Of a DNA stretch of 25,363 nucleotides, positions 1 through 6,901 are shown piece by piece. The position numbers were made by a program, and so were the translations under genes. This DNA is from DATEPR01 sp036503065. GTDB lineage: Bacteria; Actinomycetota; Actinomycetes; Mycobacteriales; Pseudonocardiaceae. The notes beneath the pieces were generated by a model, which saw only the letters and a program-made list of their open reading frames with translations, searched no databases and had not been told where the DNA came from. Location: contig DASXXM010000055.1 in assembly GCA_036503065.1 (NCBI GenBank), positions 1-25,363 on the forward strand, in the 5' to 3' direction. Numbering within the stretch: the stretch's first letter is position 1; each line of letters starts with the position of its first letter.

Positions 1-275
1 GCGGGCGTGTCGCCCATGAAGCCGACGTCGATCGCGTTGGCGCCGAACGCCTGGTTGACCAGCGGGCCGCTGCCGAACTCGTCGAACTTCACCTGGTAGG
101 GCAGATTCGCCAGCTGCCCGGACAGTTTCAGCGGTGCCTCGACGGACTGCTGCTGGTCGCCGATTCGCAGGGTGACCGAACCGGTCCCGAAACTGGTGGC
201 CGCATTCGACGTGCCGCACGCGGCACTCGCGCCGACCAGCACGATCAGGCCGGCGGCGATCAGGGCACGGTTCAT
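1..275 (-). CDS. ABC transporter substrate-binding lipoprotein, SsuA/TauA-like (partial, N-terminal part)
   Basis: The reading frame starts at an ATG at 275 and runs off the left edge of the window, so about 91 N-terminal residues are visible. A good ribosome site (AGGAGAAG) lies just upstream of the start. The N-terminus is a lipoprotein signal: a hydrophobic stretch ending in GASAAC, with the Cys as the probable lipidated residue. The following mature part contains LPYQVKFDEFGSGPLVNQAF and then ANAIDVGFMGDTPA, the pattern of periplasmic-binding proteins for aliphatic sulfonates, taurine or nitrate (short beta strand, then D-x-G-x-x-G-D-x-P). It would capture substrate outside the membrane for an ABC importer whose other subunits should lie to the left. 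The exact substrate cannot be read from this fragment. A ROK regulator lies 130 bp upstream on the same strand and could control it. Confidence 0.85.
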   Translation of the reverse strand, partial: MNRALIAAGLIVLVGASAACGTSNAATSFGTGSVTLRIGDQQQSVEAPLKLSGQLANLPYQVKFDEFGSGPLVNQAFGANAIDVGFMGDTP

Positions 276-326
276 CGCGGACTTCTCCTGTGGCGGAATT
301 GTTCGGGGTTATCTTCCCGCTCATTC

Positions 327-356
327 AGGATGCCGGCGGCGCCGGACGAGGGTCAA
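327..356 (-). promoter_or_regulatory. Weak candidate promoter for the binding-protein gene
   Basis: In the 130-bp gap between the ROK gene and the binding-protein gene, the minus strand carries TTGACC (356-351) followed after 18 bases by CATCCT (332-327). The -35 is good and the -10 is poor. An AT-rich patch with TTAATT (about 372-377) lies just upstream and is the only AT-rich site in the gap, so it is a possible operator for the neighbouring ROK regulator. This is a weak call made by eye. Confidence 0.25.
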
Positions 357-405
357 CATTGCGAGTGCTGAAATTAAGTCCACCCACGGGCTGGGAATGG
401 CGCGG

Positions 406-1587
406 TCAGCGAACTGATCCGACGCCGATCGGATTCCGGTACACCCGGTCCAGCGCCACCGCGCCCGCCGCGACGGCGAGCACGTCCTGGGCGGGGAAGC
501 TGGACACCACGACCTTGCGCACCGGGTCGGTGCCCGCGCGGCAACGCGCCCGGACCTGTGCCCGGACCACGTCGAGGCAATCCGGCAGGAACAGCGTGCC
601 CGCCTCGGTGAGCACCAGCAGCTCGGGGTTCAGCACGTCCAGCAGCAGCGCGGCCGCGCCGCCGATCACCTCGGCCCGATGCCGGAACAGTTGGCACGCT
701 TGAACATTCCCGGCCTGGGCGGCGGCAAGTAGGGCCGAAAAGGACGGTCGCGGCAGGATGCCGGCCGCGGCCGCGCGGCGGGCGAGCGCGTCGCTGGACA
801 CGGTCGCCTGCAGGCAGCCGCGCCGGCCGCACGGGCACTCCGTGTCCGGATCGCCGAGTGGCTGGTGCGCCACGTCGCCCGCGGCCGAACCGGGTCCGTG
901 GTGCACGTCGCCGCCGGTGACGATGGCCGCGTCCACCGCGTTGCCCACGAACAGGTGCACGGCGCTGGCCGCGGACCTGGCCTGGCCGAACAGCTGCTCG
1001 GCCATGGCCAGCGCACGCGCGTGGTTGTCCACGCCGACCGGCGCGGGGGAGTGCCGGGCGAAGACCTCCCGGATGGCCACGTCGGACCAGCCGAGCGGAC
1101 CGTGGTCGACCAGCACGCCGCGGTCCGGATCGACCCAGCCGCCGCACGCCACGCCGATGCCCAGCGGCGCCCTGGTGACGGTGTGCCGCCGGACGAACGC
1201 CGGCAGCCGGCGCGCCGCCGACGTGAGTACGGCCCGGGGCGACGGGTCGGCGTGCGGCAGGCTCTCCTTCGCGAGCACGTTGCCCCGCAGGTCGAGGACT
1301 GCCAGCGTGCTGTGGCCGACCGCGATGTGCACGCCGGCCACCCGGTGCCGGTCGACGTCGATGTCCACCGGGATGTGCGGCCTGCCGATGCCACCGGCGG
1401 CCCGCGTCGCCAGCTCGCGGATCAGGCCGCCCGCGGCCAGGTCCGCGGTGTGTCGGGTGACCGCTGCCGGCGAGAGCCCGGTGGCGCGGGCGATGGTGCT
1501 GCGGGCCACCGGGCCACGGTCCAACACCGCGCGCAGCACCGTGGCGGACGACCCGGACACCCGGGCGGCCTGGCTCACCGGTGGCAT
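406..1587 (-). CDS. ROK family transcriptional regulator
   Basis: The protein has an N-terminal winged helix-turn-helix (about residues 12-60, with GPVARSTIARATGLSPAAVT) followed by a ROK domain. The ROK zinc site is clear: CPCGRRGC, preceded by the His of GDVAHQPLG, and the sugar-kinase-like DNHARALAMAE segment is present. The phosphate-binding loop, DxGxT in kinases, reads HIAVGHST here, so a kinase activity is unlikely and the protein is a sugar-responsive repressor or activator. The start at 1587 (MPPVSQ) puts the HTH at the usual distance. A GTG at 1644 is in frame, lies 12 bases after the lipase stop and would add 19 residues; neither start has a clear ribosome site. Because it follows the lipase closely on the same strand it may be read from that promoter. 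The ligand is unknown. Confidence 0.9.
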   Translation of the reverse strand: MPPVSQAARVSGSSATVLRAVLDRGPVARSTIARATGLSPAAVTRHTADLAAGGLIRELATRAAGGIGRPHIPVDIDVDRHRVAGVHIAVGHSTLAVLDLRGNVLAKESLPHADPSPRAVLTSAARRLPAFVRRHTVTRAPLGIGVACGGWVDPDRGVLVDHGPLGWSDVAIREVFARHSPAPVGVDNHARALAMAEQLFGQARSAASAVHLFVGNAVDAAIVTGGDVHHGPGSAAGDVAHQPLGDPDTECPCGRRGCLQATVSSDALARRAAAAGILPRPSFSALLAAAQAGNVQACQLFRHRAEVIGGAAALLLDVLNPELLVLTEAGTLFLPDCLDVVRAQVRARCRAGTDPVRKVVVSSFPAQDVLAVAAGAVALDRVYRNPIGVGSVR

Positions 1588-1656
1588 GCGGTCGATCGTG
1601 ACAGTGCCGGACGGGCCGGCCAACCCACGGACCGGCCCGCCCACCTGCTGAGAACG

Positions 1657-2535
1657 CTAGAAAGGCAGCCCGAGACCGCAGACGACCGGCTTGGCGTGCG
1701 CCGGGTCCAGGGCGTTGGTGACCAGTTGCGCCACACCGGGGTCGAAGGCCAACCCGATGTGCCCGACCGGGTCGAACGGGCACGTGTCCTGCACGAACTC
1801 GTTGCGCACGCCGGGTTCCCGGACGAACGACGTCTCGTGCGGCGTGACCAGCGCGTCGGCGGTGGACGCGATGACGGTGTAGCTGACACCCGGTTGCGCG
1901 ATGGGACCGTCGGTCAGCGTGGCAACGGCCGAGCCGCCGGTGATCAGCTCGGCGCAGGCCGCGCAGCCGAAGCCGCCCAGCACCTGGTCCACCAGCGGCC
2001 GGATGCCCAGCAGGTCGGCGACGTTCACCAGGTTGGCGAACGTAGTGCCGTGGGTCGGCGGGGCGAGCGCGACCACCCGGTCGATCCGGCCCGCGTAGCC
2101 GAGCACCTTCGGCACGTACAGGGACTGGAAGGCGCCCTCGGAGTGGCCGACCACGTCGACCTTGGCGGCGCCGGTGCTGGCGCGTACCTGGTCGATGTAG
2201 GCGGCGATCTCGTGCGCGGACTGCTCGATCGGCACCAGGCCGCCGACCGGGATCGGCGGCGCCGCCTCGCCGTACGTCTGCGCGAACGCGCAGTAGCCGG
2301 CCGCGGCGAGAGCCGGTCCGAGGAACGCGAAGTTGCCGGGGCCGTTGCCGCCGAGGCCGTGCAGCAGGACGACCGGGTCCGGATGGGCCGTCGACGGACG
2401 ACAGGCCGGGTCGTTGAATCCGGAGCCGGGGCCGGCCGCCGCTGTTGGTCCAACCGCGGCTGCGGTGCCCTGTGCGGTGAGCACGAGTGTGGCGCCGGCC
2501 AGCACGGCCAGCGCGGCGTGCGCGACTTTGCGCAT
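1657..2535 (-). CDS. Secreted triacylglycerol lipase/esterase, alpha/beta hydrolase fold (EstA/LipA type)
   Basis: This is a 292-residue exported lipase. The start at 2535 is supported by GGAGGG eight bases upstream and gives a classical signal peptide (MRKVAHAALAVLAGATLVLT, then AQGTAAA). The mature domain has the oxyanion segment VVLLHGLGGN (about 55-64), the nucleophile elbow GHSEG with Ser132, a likely acid Asp227 in STADALVTP and the catalytic His259 in VGHIGLAFDP. This matches the class 2 lipases of actinomycetes, whose elbow and terminal GHIGL-type motif are the same. Four Cys in the mature part (GYCAF, GCAAC, TCPFD, VVCGL) suggest disulfides, as expected outside the cell. It is divergent from a TetR regulator, with two perfect palindromes in the shared promoter region. 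Confidence 0.92.
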   Translation of the reverse strand: MRKVAHAALAVLAGATLVLTAQGTAAAVGPTAAAGPGSGFNDPACRPSTAHPDPVVLLHGLGGNGPGNFAFLGPALAAAGYCAFAQTYGEAAPPIPVGGLVPIEQSAHEIAAYIDQVRASTGAAKVDVVGHSEGAFQSLYVPKVLGYAGRIDRVVALAPPTHGTTFANLVNVADLLGIRPLVDQVLGGFGCAACAELITGGSAVATLTDGPIAQPGVSYTVIASTADALVTPHETSFVREPGVRNEFVQDTCPFDPVGHIGLAFDPGVAQLVTNALDPAHAKPVVCGLGLPF

Positions 2536-2574
2536 GTGGATCCCTCCGACGAGCGGTTGGGTGTACGACACAGC

Positions 2575-2602
2575 ACAGTAGAACAGGCAATCCTGTTGAC
2601 AA
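2575..2602 (-). promoter_or_regulatory. Candidate promoter of the lipase gene
   Basis: On the minus strand TTGTCA (2602-2597) and TACTGT (2580-2575) are separated by 16 bases, placing transcription start about 33 bases before the lipase ATG. The left palindrome of the intergenic operator pair fills the spacer between these two hexamers, so a bound repressor would block the promoter. The hexamers were read by eye and not tested. Confidence 0.5.
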
Positions 2603-2616
2603 CAAGATCTCTTGTT
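2582..2616. promoter_or_regulatory. Twin TetR-type operators, AACARG-N4-CYTGTT
   Basis: Two perfect inverted repeats lie side by side in the divergent region: AACAGG-caat-CCTGTT at 2582-2597 and AACAAG-atct-CTTGTT at 2601-2616. Their centres are 19 bp apart, about two helical turns, so two dimers would bind the same face of the DNA. The two sites share the consensus AACARG-N4-CYTGTT. Their position between a lipase gene and a tetR gene makes the adjacent TetR protein the natural candidate binder; that link is inferred. Confidence 0.75.
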
Positions 2617-2633
2617 CGAGAAAGGTAGGGCTG

Positions 2634-2660
2634 TTGATAACTCGGTCCGCTCGGTAGTGT
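2634..2660 (+). promoter_or_regulatory. Candidate leaderless promoter of the tetR gene
   Basis: TAGTGT at 2655-2660 lies six bases before the GTG start at 2667, with TTGATA at 2634-2639 (a short 15-base spacer) or TGTTGA at 2632-2637 (17 bases) as the -35. There is no ribosome site upstream of the GTG, which fits a leaderless transcript. The hexamers are weak. Confidence 0.35.
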
Positions 2661-2666
2661 CGGCGC

Positions 2667-3284
2667 GTGGCGGAGCGGACCGGGCGCCGGATCAGAGGGC
2701 TGGACGCCGACCAGCGGCGGGCACAGCGGCGGGACGACCTGCTCGCCGCGGCACTTGACCTGTTCGCCGACGCCGGCTACCCGAACACGTCGATCGAGCA
2801 GCTCTGTCAGGCCGCCTTCGTTGGCACCAAGGGGTTCTACGAGATCTTCGACACCAAGGAAGCCTGCTACCTCGCACTGCTGCGCCAGGTCTCCGCGACG
2901 ATCGAGGCGCGGATGGTCGCGGTCCTGCGCACGCTGCCCGCCGACGAACCGGCCGCGACCGAACTGCTGCTGAGCACCTTCGCGCACGCGCTCGTGGACG
3001 ATCCCCGGTTCGCCAGGGTCACGTTCGGGCAGGCCGGCGGCATCTCGGCCGCGGTGGAGCGGCAGCGGCGGGTGAACCGGCGCTGGGCCGCCGACTTCCT
3101 CACGTCGGTGTGGCAACGCGACGGAACACCCGCCGACCCGTCGCTCCACCGGGTCGCGATCGGCGTCGTCGGCGGCCTGTTCGACCTGGTGGCCGACTGG
3201 ATGCTGGACCCGGGCGAACCGGACTCGCTGATCGCCGACCTGACCGTCTTCTACCTGGCCGTGCTGCGGGGCTTACCTGCCTAG
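2667..3284 (+). CDS. TetR family transcriptional regulator
   Basis: This 205-residue regulator has the standard layout. The N-terminal HTH (about residues 20-66) reads RRDDLLAAALDLFADAGYPN, then TSIEQLCQAAFVGTKGFYEI, then FDTKEACYLALL, which matches TetR_N closely. The C-terminal ligand domain is all-helical and not recognisable to ligand. The GTG at 2667 is the only sensible start; it has no ribosome site and a -10-like hexamer directly before it. Divergent from the secreted lipase across two palindromic sites, it probably represses the lipase and perhaps itself; the inducer could be a fatty acid or ester product, but nothing in the sequence shows this. Its last 12 bases overlap the end of the convergent NUDIX gene. 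Confidence 0.93.
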   Translation: MAERTGRRIRGLDADQRRAQRRDDLLAAALDLFADAGYPNTSIEQLCQAAFVGTKGFYEIFDTKEACYLALLRQVSATIEARMVAVLRTLPADEPAATELLLSTFAHALVDDPRFARVTFGQAGGISAAVERQRRVNRRWAADFLTSVWQRDGTPADPSLHRVAIGVVGGLFDLVADWMLDPGEPDSLIADLTVFYLAVLRGLPA

Positions 3285-3740
3285 GTGTTCGGCGAGTCGA
3301 TTCAGGAATTCCCGTTGCGCGGCAACCAGTTTCTCGCCCGCCGTTGGCAGGGCGAACCAACCGACCCGGTCGATCTCCGGGAACTCGCGCTGCACGCCGG
3401 ACCCCTTCGGCCACTCCATCCGGAACGTGCCGGGCACGACCTTGGCCGGATCGATGTCGCCCCGCAGCGCCCAGACCGTCACGATCTTGCCGCTGGACTG
3501 TTTCACCGAGCCCAGTTCGATCAGGTCGCCGTCGGGCACCGGCAGGCCCAGTTCCTCCTGGAACTCCCGCCGTGCCGCCGCCTGCGGGGCTTCGTCGTCG
3601 AGGTACTCGCCCTTGGGGATCGACCACGCGCCCGCGTCCCGGCGTGACCACAGCGGACCGCCCATGTGCGCGATCAGCACCTCCGGCTGTCCGTTCTGGG
3701 TGCGAAACAGCAAGATCCCGGCACTGCGTTTGCCCGCCAT
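3273..3740 (-). CDS. NUDIX hydrolase
   Basis: The protein (155 residues) carries a complete NUDIX box at residues 44-66: G-x5-E (GEYLDDE), seven residues, then REFQEELGL. These residues bind the divalent metals and hydrolyse a nucleoside diphosphate linked to another group X. The start MAGKRSAGILLFR leads directly into the first beta strand, and WSRRDAGAWSIPKGEY is typical of the small cytosolic NUDIX proteins annotated as putative NTP pyrophosphohydrolases. The substrate is not deducible. Its 3' end overlaps the tetR gene by 12 bp in convergent orientation, and it is divergent from the VOC gene at 3825. Confidence 0.92.
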   Translation of the reverse strand: MAGKRSAGILLFRTQNGQPEVLIAHMGGPLWSRRDAGAWSIPKGEYLDDEAPQAAARREFQEELGLPVPDGDLIELGSVKQSSGKIVTVWALRGDIDPAKVVPGTFRMEWPKGSGVQREFPEIDRVGWFALPTAGEKLVAAQREFLNRLAEHLGR

Positions 3741-3824
3741 CGATCGATTTTATCTTCAGGACAGAAGGTGTCCGCAATGGCATCTACTGTCAGTCCCACA
3801 AGACCAACGAAGGGACCAGCGGTC

Positions 3825-4199
3825 ATGGACTTCAAACTCGAACTGGTGATCATCCCGGTGTCCGACGTGGACCGCGCGAAGGCGTTCTACGTCGACAAGA
3901 TCGGTTTCGTCGCCGACCACGACCACAGGGTCAGCGCGGACGTCCGGTTCGTCCAGCTGACGCCGACCGGCTCGGCCTGCTCCATCGCCTTCGGCGACGG
4001 ACTCACCGAGGCCACGCCGGGTTCGGTCGAGGGCCTGCAGGTGGTCGTGGCCGACGCCGACGCCGCGCGCGCCGAACTCGTCGCGCGGGGCGCCGACGTC
4101 AGCGACGTCAAGGACCTGCCGTGGGGCCGGTTCGTGTTCTTCAGCGACCCGGACGGCAACCGCTGGTCGATCCAGCAGCTCGTCACCCCGTCCGCATGA
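3825..4199 (+). CDS. VOC (glyoxalase/bleomycin-resistance fold) protein
   Basis: A 124-residue single VOC module. It starts LVIIPVSDVDRAKAFYVDKI, shows the middle RFVQLTPTGSACSIAFGDG, and ends in FFSDPDGNRWSIQQL, the classical closing motif of the family. The start at 3825 has GAAGGGA nine bases upstream; an in-frame ATG at 3778 would add a non-homologous tail and was not chosen. The positions that usually hold metal ligands (His in strand 1, Glu in the last strand after DPDGN) are Ile and Ile/Gln here, so a metal-dependent lyase or dioxygenase activity looks doubtful and a binding or unknown role is possible. Its end overlaps the convergent amidohydrolase by 17 bp. Confidence 0.88.
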   Translation: MDFKLELVIIPVSDVDRAKAFYVDKIGFVADHDHRVSADVRFVQLTPTGSACSIAFGDGLTEATPGSVEGLQVVVADADAARAELVARGADVSDVKDLPWGRFVFFSDPDGNRWSIQQLVTPSA

Positions 4200-5232
4200 G
4201 AACGCCCCGCAGGACCACGGCCCGTGGGTGCGTCAGTTGGTCCAGGTCGGCCCTCGGGTCCTCGTCGTAGACGACCACGTCGGCGGGCGCGCCGGGCACC
4301 AGCCCGGCGAGCCCGAGGTAGGCACGGGCACTCCACGACGCGGCGCCGAGCGCGTCGTGGGGTGACATGCCCGCCTCGGCCAGCACGCGGATCTCGTCGG
4401 CGATCCTGCCGTGCGGCCACGAGTCCGTCCCGGCCAGCACGGTCACCCCGGCTTCCGCCGCCGCGGCCGCCAGTGACCTGTGCCGGCCTGCGCCATCGAG
4501 GTACCAGGTCCGGTTCGGACTGTCCGGGCGTTCGCGCACGCGGGACATCGAGTCGAGGATCACCGACAGCGTCGGGGTCAGCGCGGTGCCCTGCGCGGCC
4601 ATCCGGGTCAACAGGTCCGGGTCGAGACCCATCCCGTGTTCCACCGAGTCGACACCGGCGGCGACCGCGTTCGCGCCGCCCGCGGCCTGCTGCGAGTGCA
4701 CCGCGACCCGGCCGCCCACGGCGTGCACCGCGGTGACCACGTCGGTGAGGATGTCCAGCGGGATCGGCTCGCCGTCCCTGCCCCAGTCACCGATCAGCTT
4801 CGTCCATCCGGTTCGCTTCGCCTGCTCGGCGGCGATCCGCGGCAGTTCGTCGTGGGTGGCCCGCCTGCCCCAGCCGTCGAAGAACTGGCCGTGCTGGGCG
4901 ATCCAGAGGCCGGCGTGGCTCGCCCTCGGCACGTCCGGATCGTTGCCGAACCAGTCGGGCGGGTCGCCGGCCAGGCCGGGGGAGCGGATCAGAGTGACGC
5001 CCGCGTTGACGTGGTCGCGCAGGTCCGTGCGCAGTTGGTCCTCGTCGAGTTGCTGGCCGACCTCGGTGACACCGGGGTGGGTGTGTGCGTCGACGAGTCC
5101 GGGCAGCAGCCAGCCCGTCGCCACCAGTTCTGCGTTGGGTACCGGGTCGGTGGTCCAGCGGTCGCCGTCGGCGTAGAGGTCGATCTCGTCGCCGTCGGGC
5201 AGGGCCCGGCCACGAACCCGCAGTACGGTCAT
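4183..5232 (-). CDS. Amidohydrolase family protein (imidazolonepropionase/prolidase-like)
   Basis: The 349-residue protein has an N-terminal beta-sandwich strand, then the metal-binding H-x-H (His50, His52 in VDAHTHPG), Lys145 (TGWTKLIGDW) as the likely carboxylated bridging lysine, His179 (VAVHSQQ), His199 (DSVEHGMGL) and Asp270 (LAGTDSWPHG). This is the full binuclear-site set of the amidohydrolase superfamily. The C-terminal GAPADVVVYDEDPRADLDQL closes the composite domain. The start at 5232 overlaps the stop of the upstream methyltransferase as ATGA, so the two are translationally coupled. Substrate is unknown; a cyclic amide or dipeptide is usual for this subgroup. Confidence 0.9.
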   Translation of the reverse strand: MTVLRVRGRALPDGDEIDLYADGDRWTTDPVPNAELVATGWLLPGLVDAHTHPGVTEVGQQLDEDQLRTDLRDHVNAGVTLIRSPGLAGDPPDWFGNDPDVPRASHAGLWIAQHGQFFDGWGRRATHDELPRIAAEQAKRTGWTKLIGDWGRDGEPIPLDILTDVVTAVHAVGGRVAVHSQQAAGGANAVAAGVDSVEHGMGLDPDLLTRMAAQGTALTPTLSVILDSMSRVRERPDSPNRTWYLDGAGRHRSLAAAAAEAGVTVLAGTDSWPHGRIADEIRVLAEAGMSPHDALGAASWSARAYLGLAGLVPGAPADVVVYDEDPRADLDQLTHPRAVVLRGVLMRTG

Positions 5233-5972
5233 CGGCTCGCTCCACTCACTATCAGGCGGAAGCCCGCGTCCCATTCGTTGCGGGACAACAGGTCCTGGTT
5301 GCGTTCGGACCAGCGGCCGGAGCGCAGGTCCGCGCGCAGCCGGTTGATCCCGCGTTCGACGGCGTTCGGATCGGCCTGGGCCAGCGCCGAGCAGGTGCGG
5401 CGGACGTGCGGCTGGAGGTAGGTGGCCGGCCGGCGCCAGTAGGCCGGGAAGACGCCGTCGGTGAAGTCCCACGGCAGCGGCAGCGGCGTGACGGTGTCGG
5501 CACCGAGTTCGGTGGCGATGTCGCCCGCGGACGGTCGGCTCAGTTCCAGGTCGGCGATCTCCGGCACGTAGTCGCGCACGAACCAGAAATCGGCATGCCG
5601 GCTCGTGTCGTACGCGAGTACCACCCGAAGCGGCGCCACCCGCCGTAACTCGGCCAGCCCGCGCCGCCAGTCGCTCCAGTGGTGCACGGTCAACACCGCG
5701 AGCACCGCGTCGACGGCGTTGTCGCGCACCGGCAACGCTTCCGCCACCCCGCGCACGGCGGGGCCTGCGGCAACCGGGCGCTGCCGAATCATTTCGCCGG
5801 ACGGCTCCACGGCGAGCACGGTCCGGCCGTCCGGTTCGTAGGAACCCGTGCCGGCGCCCACGTCCACGATCGACCCGGCGTCACCCAGTGCCCGCAGGAT
5901 CGCCGCCATCCAGCGCGGATCGGTGCGCCGGTCCGCCGAGTAGCCGGTGCCGATGTCGTCGTAGAGCGCCAT
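5229..5972 (-). CDS. Class I SAM-dependent methyltransferase
   Basis: The 247-residue protein shows methyltransferase motif I, IVDVGAGTGSY (about 35-45), an acidic residue after strand 2 (LAVEPSGEMI), motif for the adenine pocket near GVAEALPVRDNAVDAV and the strand-4 segment AVLTVHHWSDWRRGLAELRR, as in the Methyltransf_11 group. The ATG at 5972 is preceded by GGGGAGG and is preferred over upstream in-frame starts. The last four bases overlap the amidohydrolase start (ATGA). The methyl acceptor is not known. Pairing with the amidohydrolase suggests joint action on one small molecule, but that is inference only. Confidence 0.88.
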   Translation of the reverse strand: MALYDDIGTGYSADRRTDPRWMAAILRALGDAGSIVDVGAGTGSYEPDGRTVLAVEPSGEMIRQRPVAAGPAVRGVAEALPVRDNAVDAVLAVLTVHHWSDWRRGLAELRRVAPLRVVLAYDTSRHADFWFVRDYVPEIADLELSRPSAGDIATELGADTVTPLPLPWDFTDGVFPAYWRRPATYLQPHVRRTCSALAQADPNAVERGINRLRADLRSGRWSERNQDLLSRNEWDAGFRLIVSGASR

Positions 5973-6095
5973 CCAGCCTCCCCGCCGGTTCAGCTTGTCC
6001 GGATGATACCGGTTCGGCCGCGGGTGAGTCCTGGTTTCGCGCCTGACCCGGAACACTTCGTTGGGCCCCGGGCCGAGGCGAGTGCTATCGGGCGC

Positions 6096-6668
6096 TCAGC
6101 TTTCGAGCATGATCTGGGTGCCGTTGACGGCGATCTTCGCAGGAGCCAGCGGCCGGGGGGCCGGTCCTCCCTTCACCGAGGCGTCGACGATGCTGTAGCG
6201 GCTGCCGTGGCACGGGCACTGGATGAGCCCGTCCGCGACCTTGTTCACCTGACAGCCCAGGTGGGTGCAGGTGGTGCTGAAGCCCTTGTACGTGCCCGCG
6301 GTGGGCTGCGTCACGACGACCTTCTGGTCGGCGAAGATCGCACCGCCGCCGACCGGAATGGACGACGTGCTGCCCAGCGGGGTACCGGTGGCCGCGCCGC
6401 CGCCGGTCGTCGTGCCGCCCGCACTGGTGGTGCCGCCCGCACTCGTCGCGCCACCCGCGGTGGTGGTGGCACCGCCGCCGGACCCGGACGTGGTGCCGGA
6501 GCCGGTGTTGTTGCTGCTGCATGCGGCGAGTCCGACCCCGGCGGCCACCACGCCACCGGCGATCGCGACGTTGCGGATCAGGTTTCGCCGACTTACCTGG
6601 CCATCTTCTGCGACGTCGGCCGGGACAGCGGTGGCCGGCACTGATTCGACGTCATTTGCGCTGGTCAT
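6096..6668 (-). CDS. Tat-exported Rieske [2Fe-2S] lipoprotein
   Basis: The 190-residue protein has a twin-arginine signal (SRRNLIRN, Arg27-Arg28), a hydrophobic stretch and a lipobox LAAC ending at Cys50, so it is folded with its cluster, exported by Tat and lipid-anchored. A 50-residue Gly/Thr/Ser linker with repeated GGTTSAGG-type units follows. The C-terminal Rieske domain carries both cluster boxes: CTHLGC (ligands Cys134 and His136) and CPCHGS (Cys151 and His154), with Cys139 and Cys153 placed for the usual disulfide. It is an extracytoplasmic electron carrier; the partner is not visible nearby. The ATG at 6668 has GGAGAT upstream; the longer frame adds sequence unlike a signal peptide. 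Confidence 0.93.
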   Translation of the reverse strand: MTSANDVESVPATAVPADVAEDGQVSRRNLIRNVAIAGGVVAAGVGLAACSSNNTGSGTTSGSGGGATTTAGGATSAGGTTSAGGTTTGGGAATGTPLGSTSSIPVGGGAIFADQKVVVTQPTAGTYKGFSTTCTHLGCQVNKVADGLIQCPCHGSRYSIVDASVKGGPAPRPLAPAKIAVNGTQIMLES

Positions 6669-6865
6669 CGTGCATCTCCATTCGGTATCGGTCAAGGTCG
6701 CGTGGGGCGAAGTATCACCGGCCGGATGTGAGCCCCACGTTTGCAGGCTCGGACCGTGCACAGCTGAGCGGTTACGGTCCGTTACTGGCCGGAGTCACCT
6801 CCATCGACTGTTACGGCCAAATGCGTCATAGGGATTGCCTTGGTAACGGACAGTGTGTCAATTGG

Positions 6866-6893
6866 TTGACAAAAGGTGGTCACGATCTACGCT
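6866..6893 (+). promoter_or_regulatory. Promoter of the LCP gene, probably giving a leaderless mRNA
   Basis: A perfect TTGACA (6866-6871) and TACGCT (6888-6893) are 16 bases apart. The expected transcription start, six or seven bases after the -10, falls at about 6900, next to the ATG at 6902. No ribosome site exists before that ATG, so the transcript is probably leaderless. The rest of the 233-bp gap to the divergent Rieske gene shows nothing else convincing. Confidence 0.6.
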
Positions 6894-6901
6894 CCGTGTT
6901 T

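Noticed and set aside
374..2605. Very long open frames antisense or out of frame to the ROK, lipase and other genes (for example 374-2605 minus, 865-2628 plus, 8140-9729 minus, 20550-22847 minus).
   Set aside because: They encode Arg/Gly/Ala/Pro-rich sequence without family motifs and overlap genes with clear motifs, signal peptides and ribosome sites; such frames arise by composition in high-GC DNA.
6391..6500. Repetitive GC-rich DNA that looks like a tandem or CRISPR-like repeat.
   Set aside because: It encodes the Gly/Thr/Ser linker of the Rieske lipoprotein; units vary and there are no spacers.
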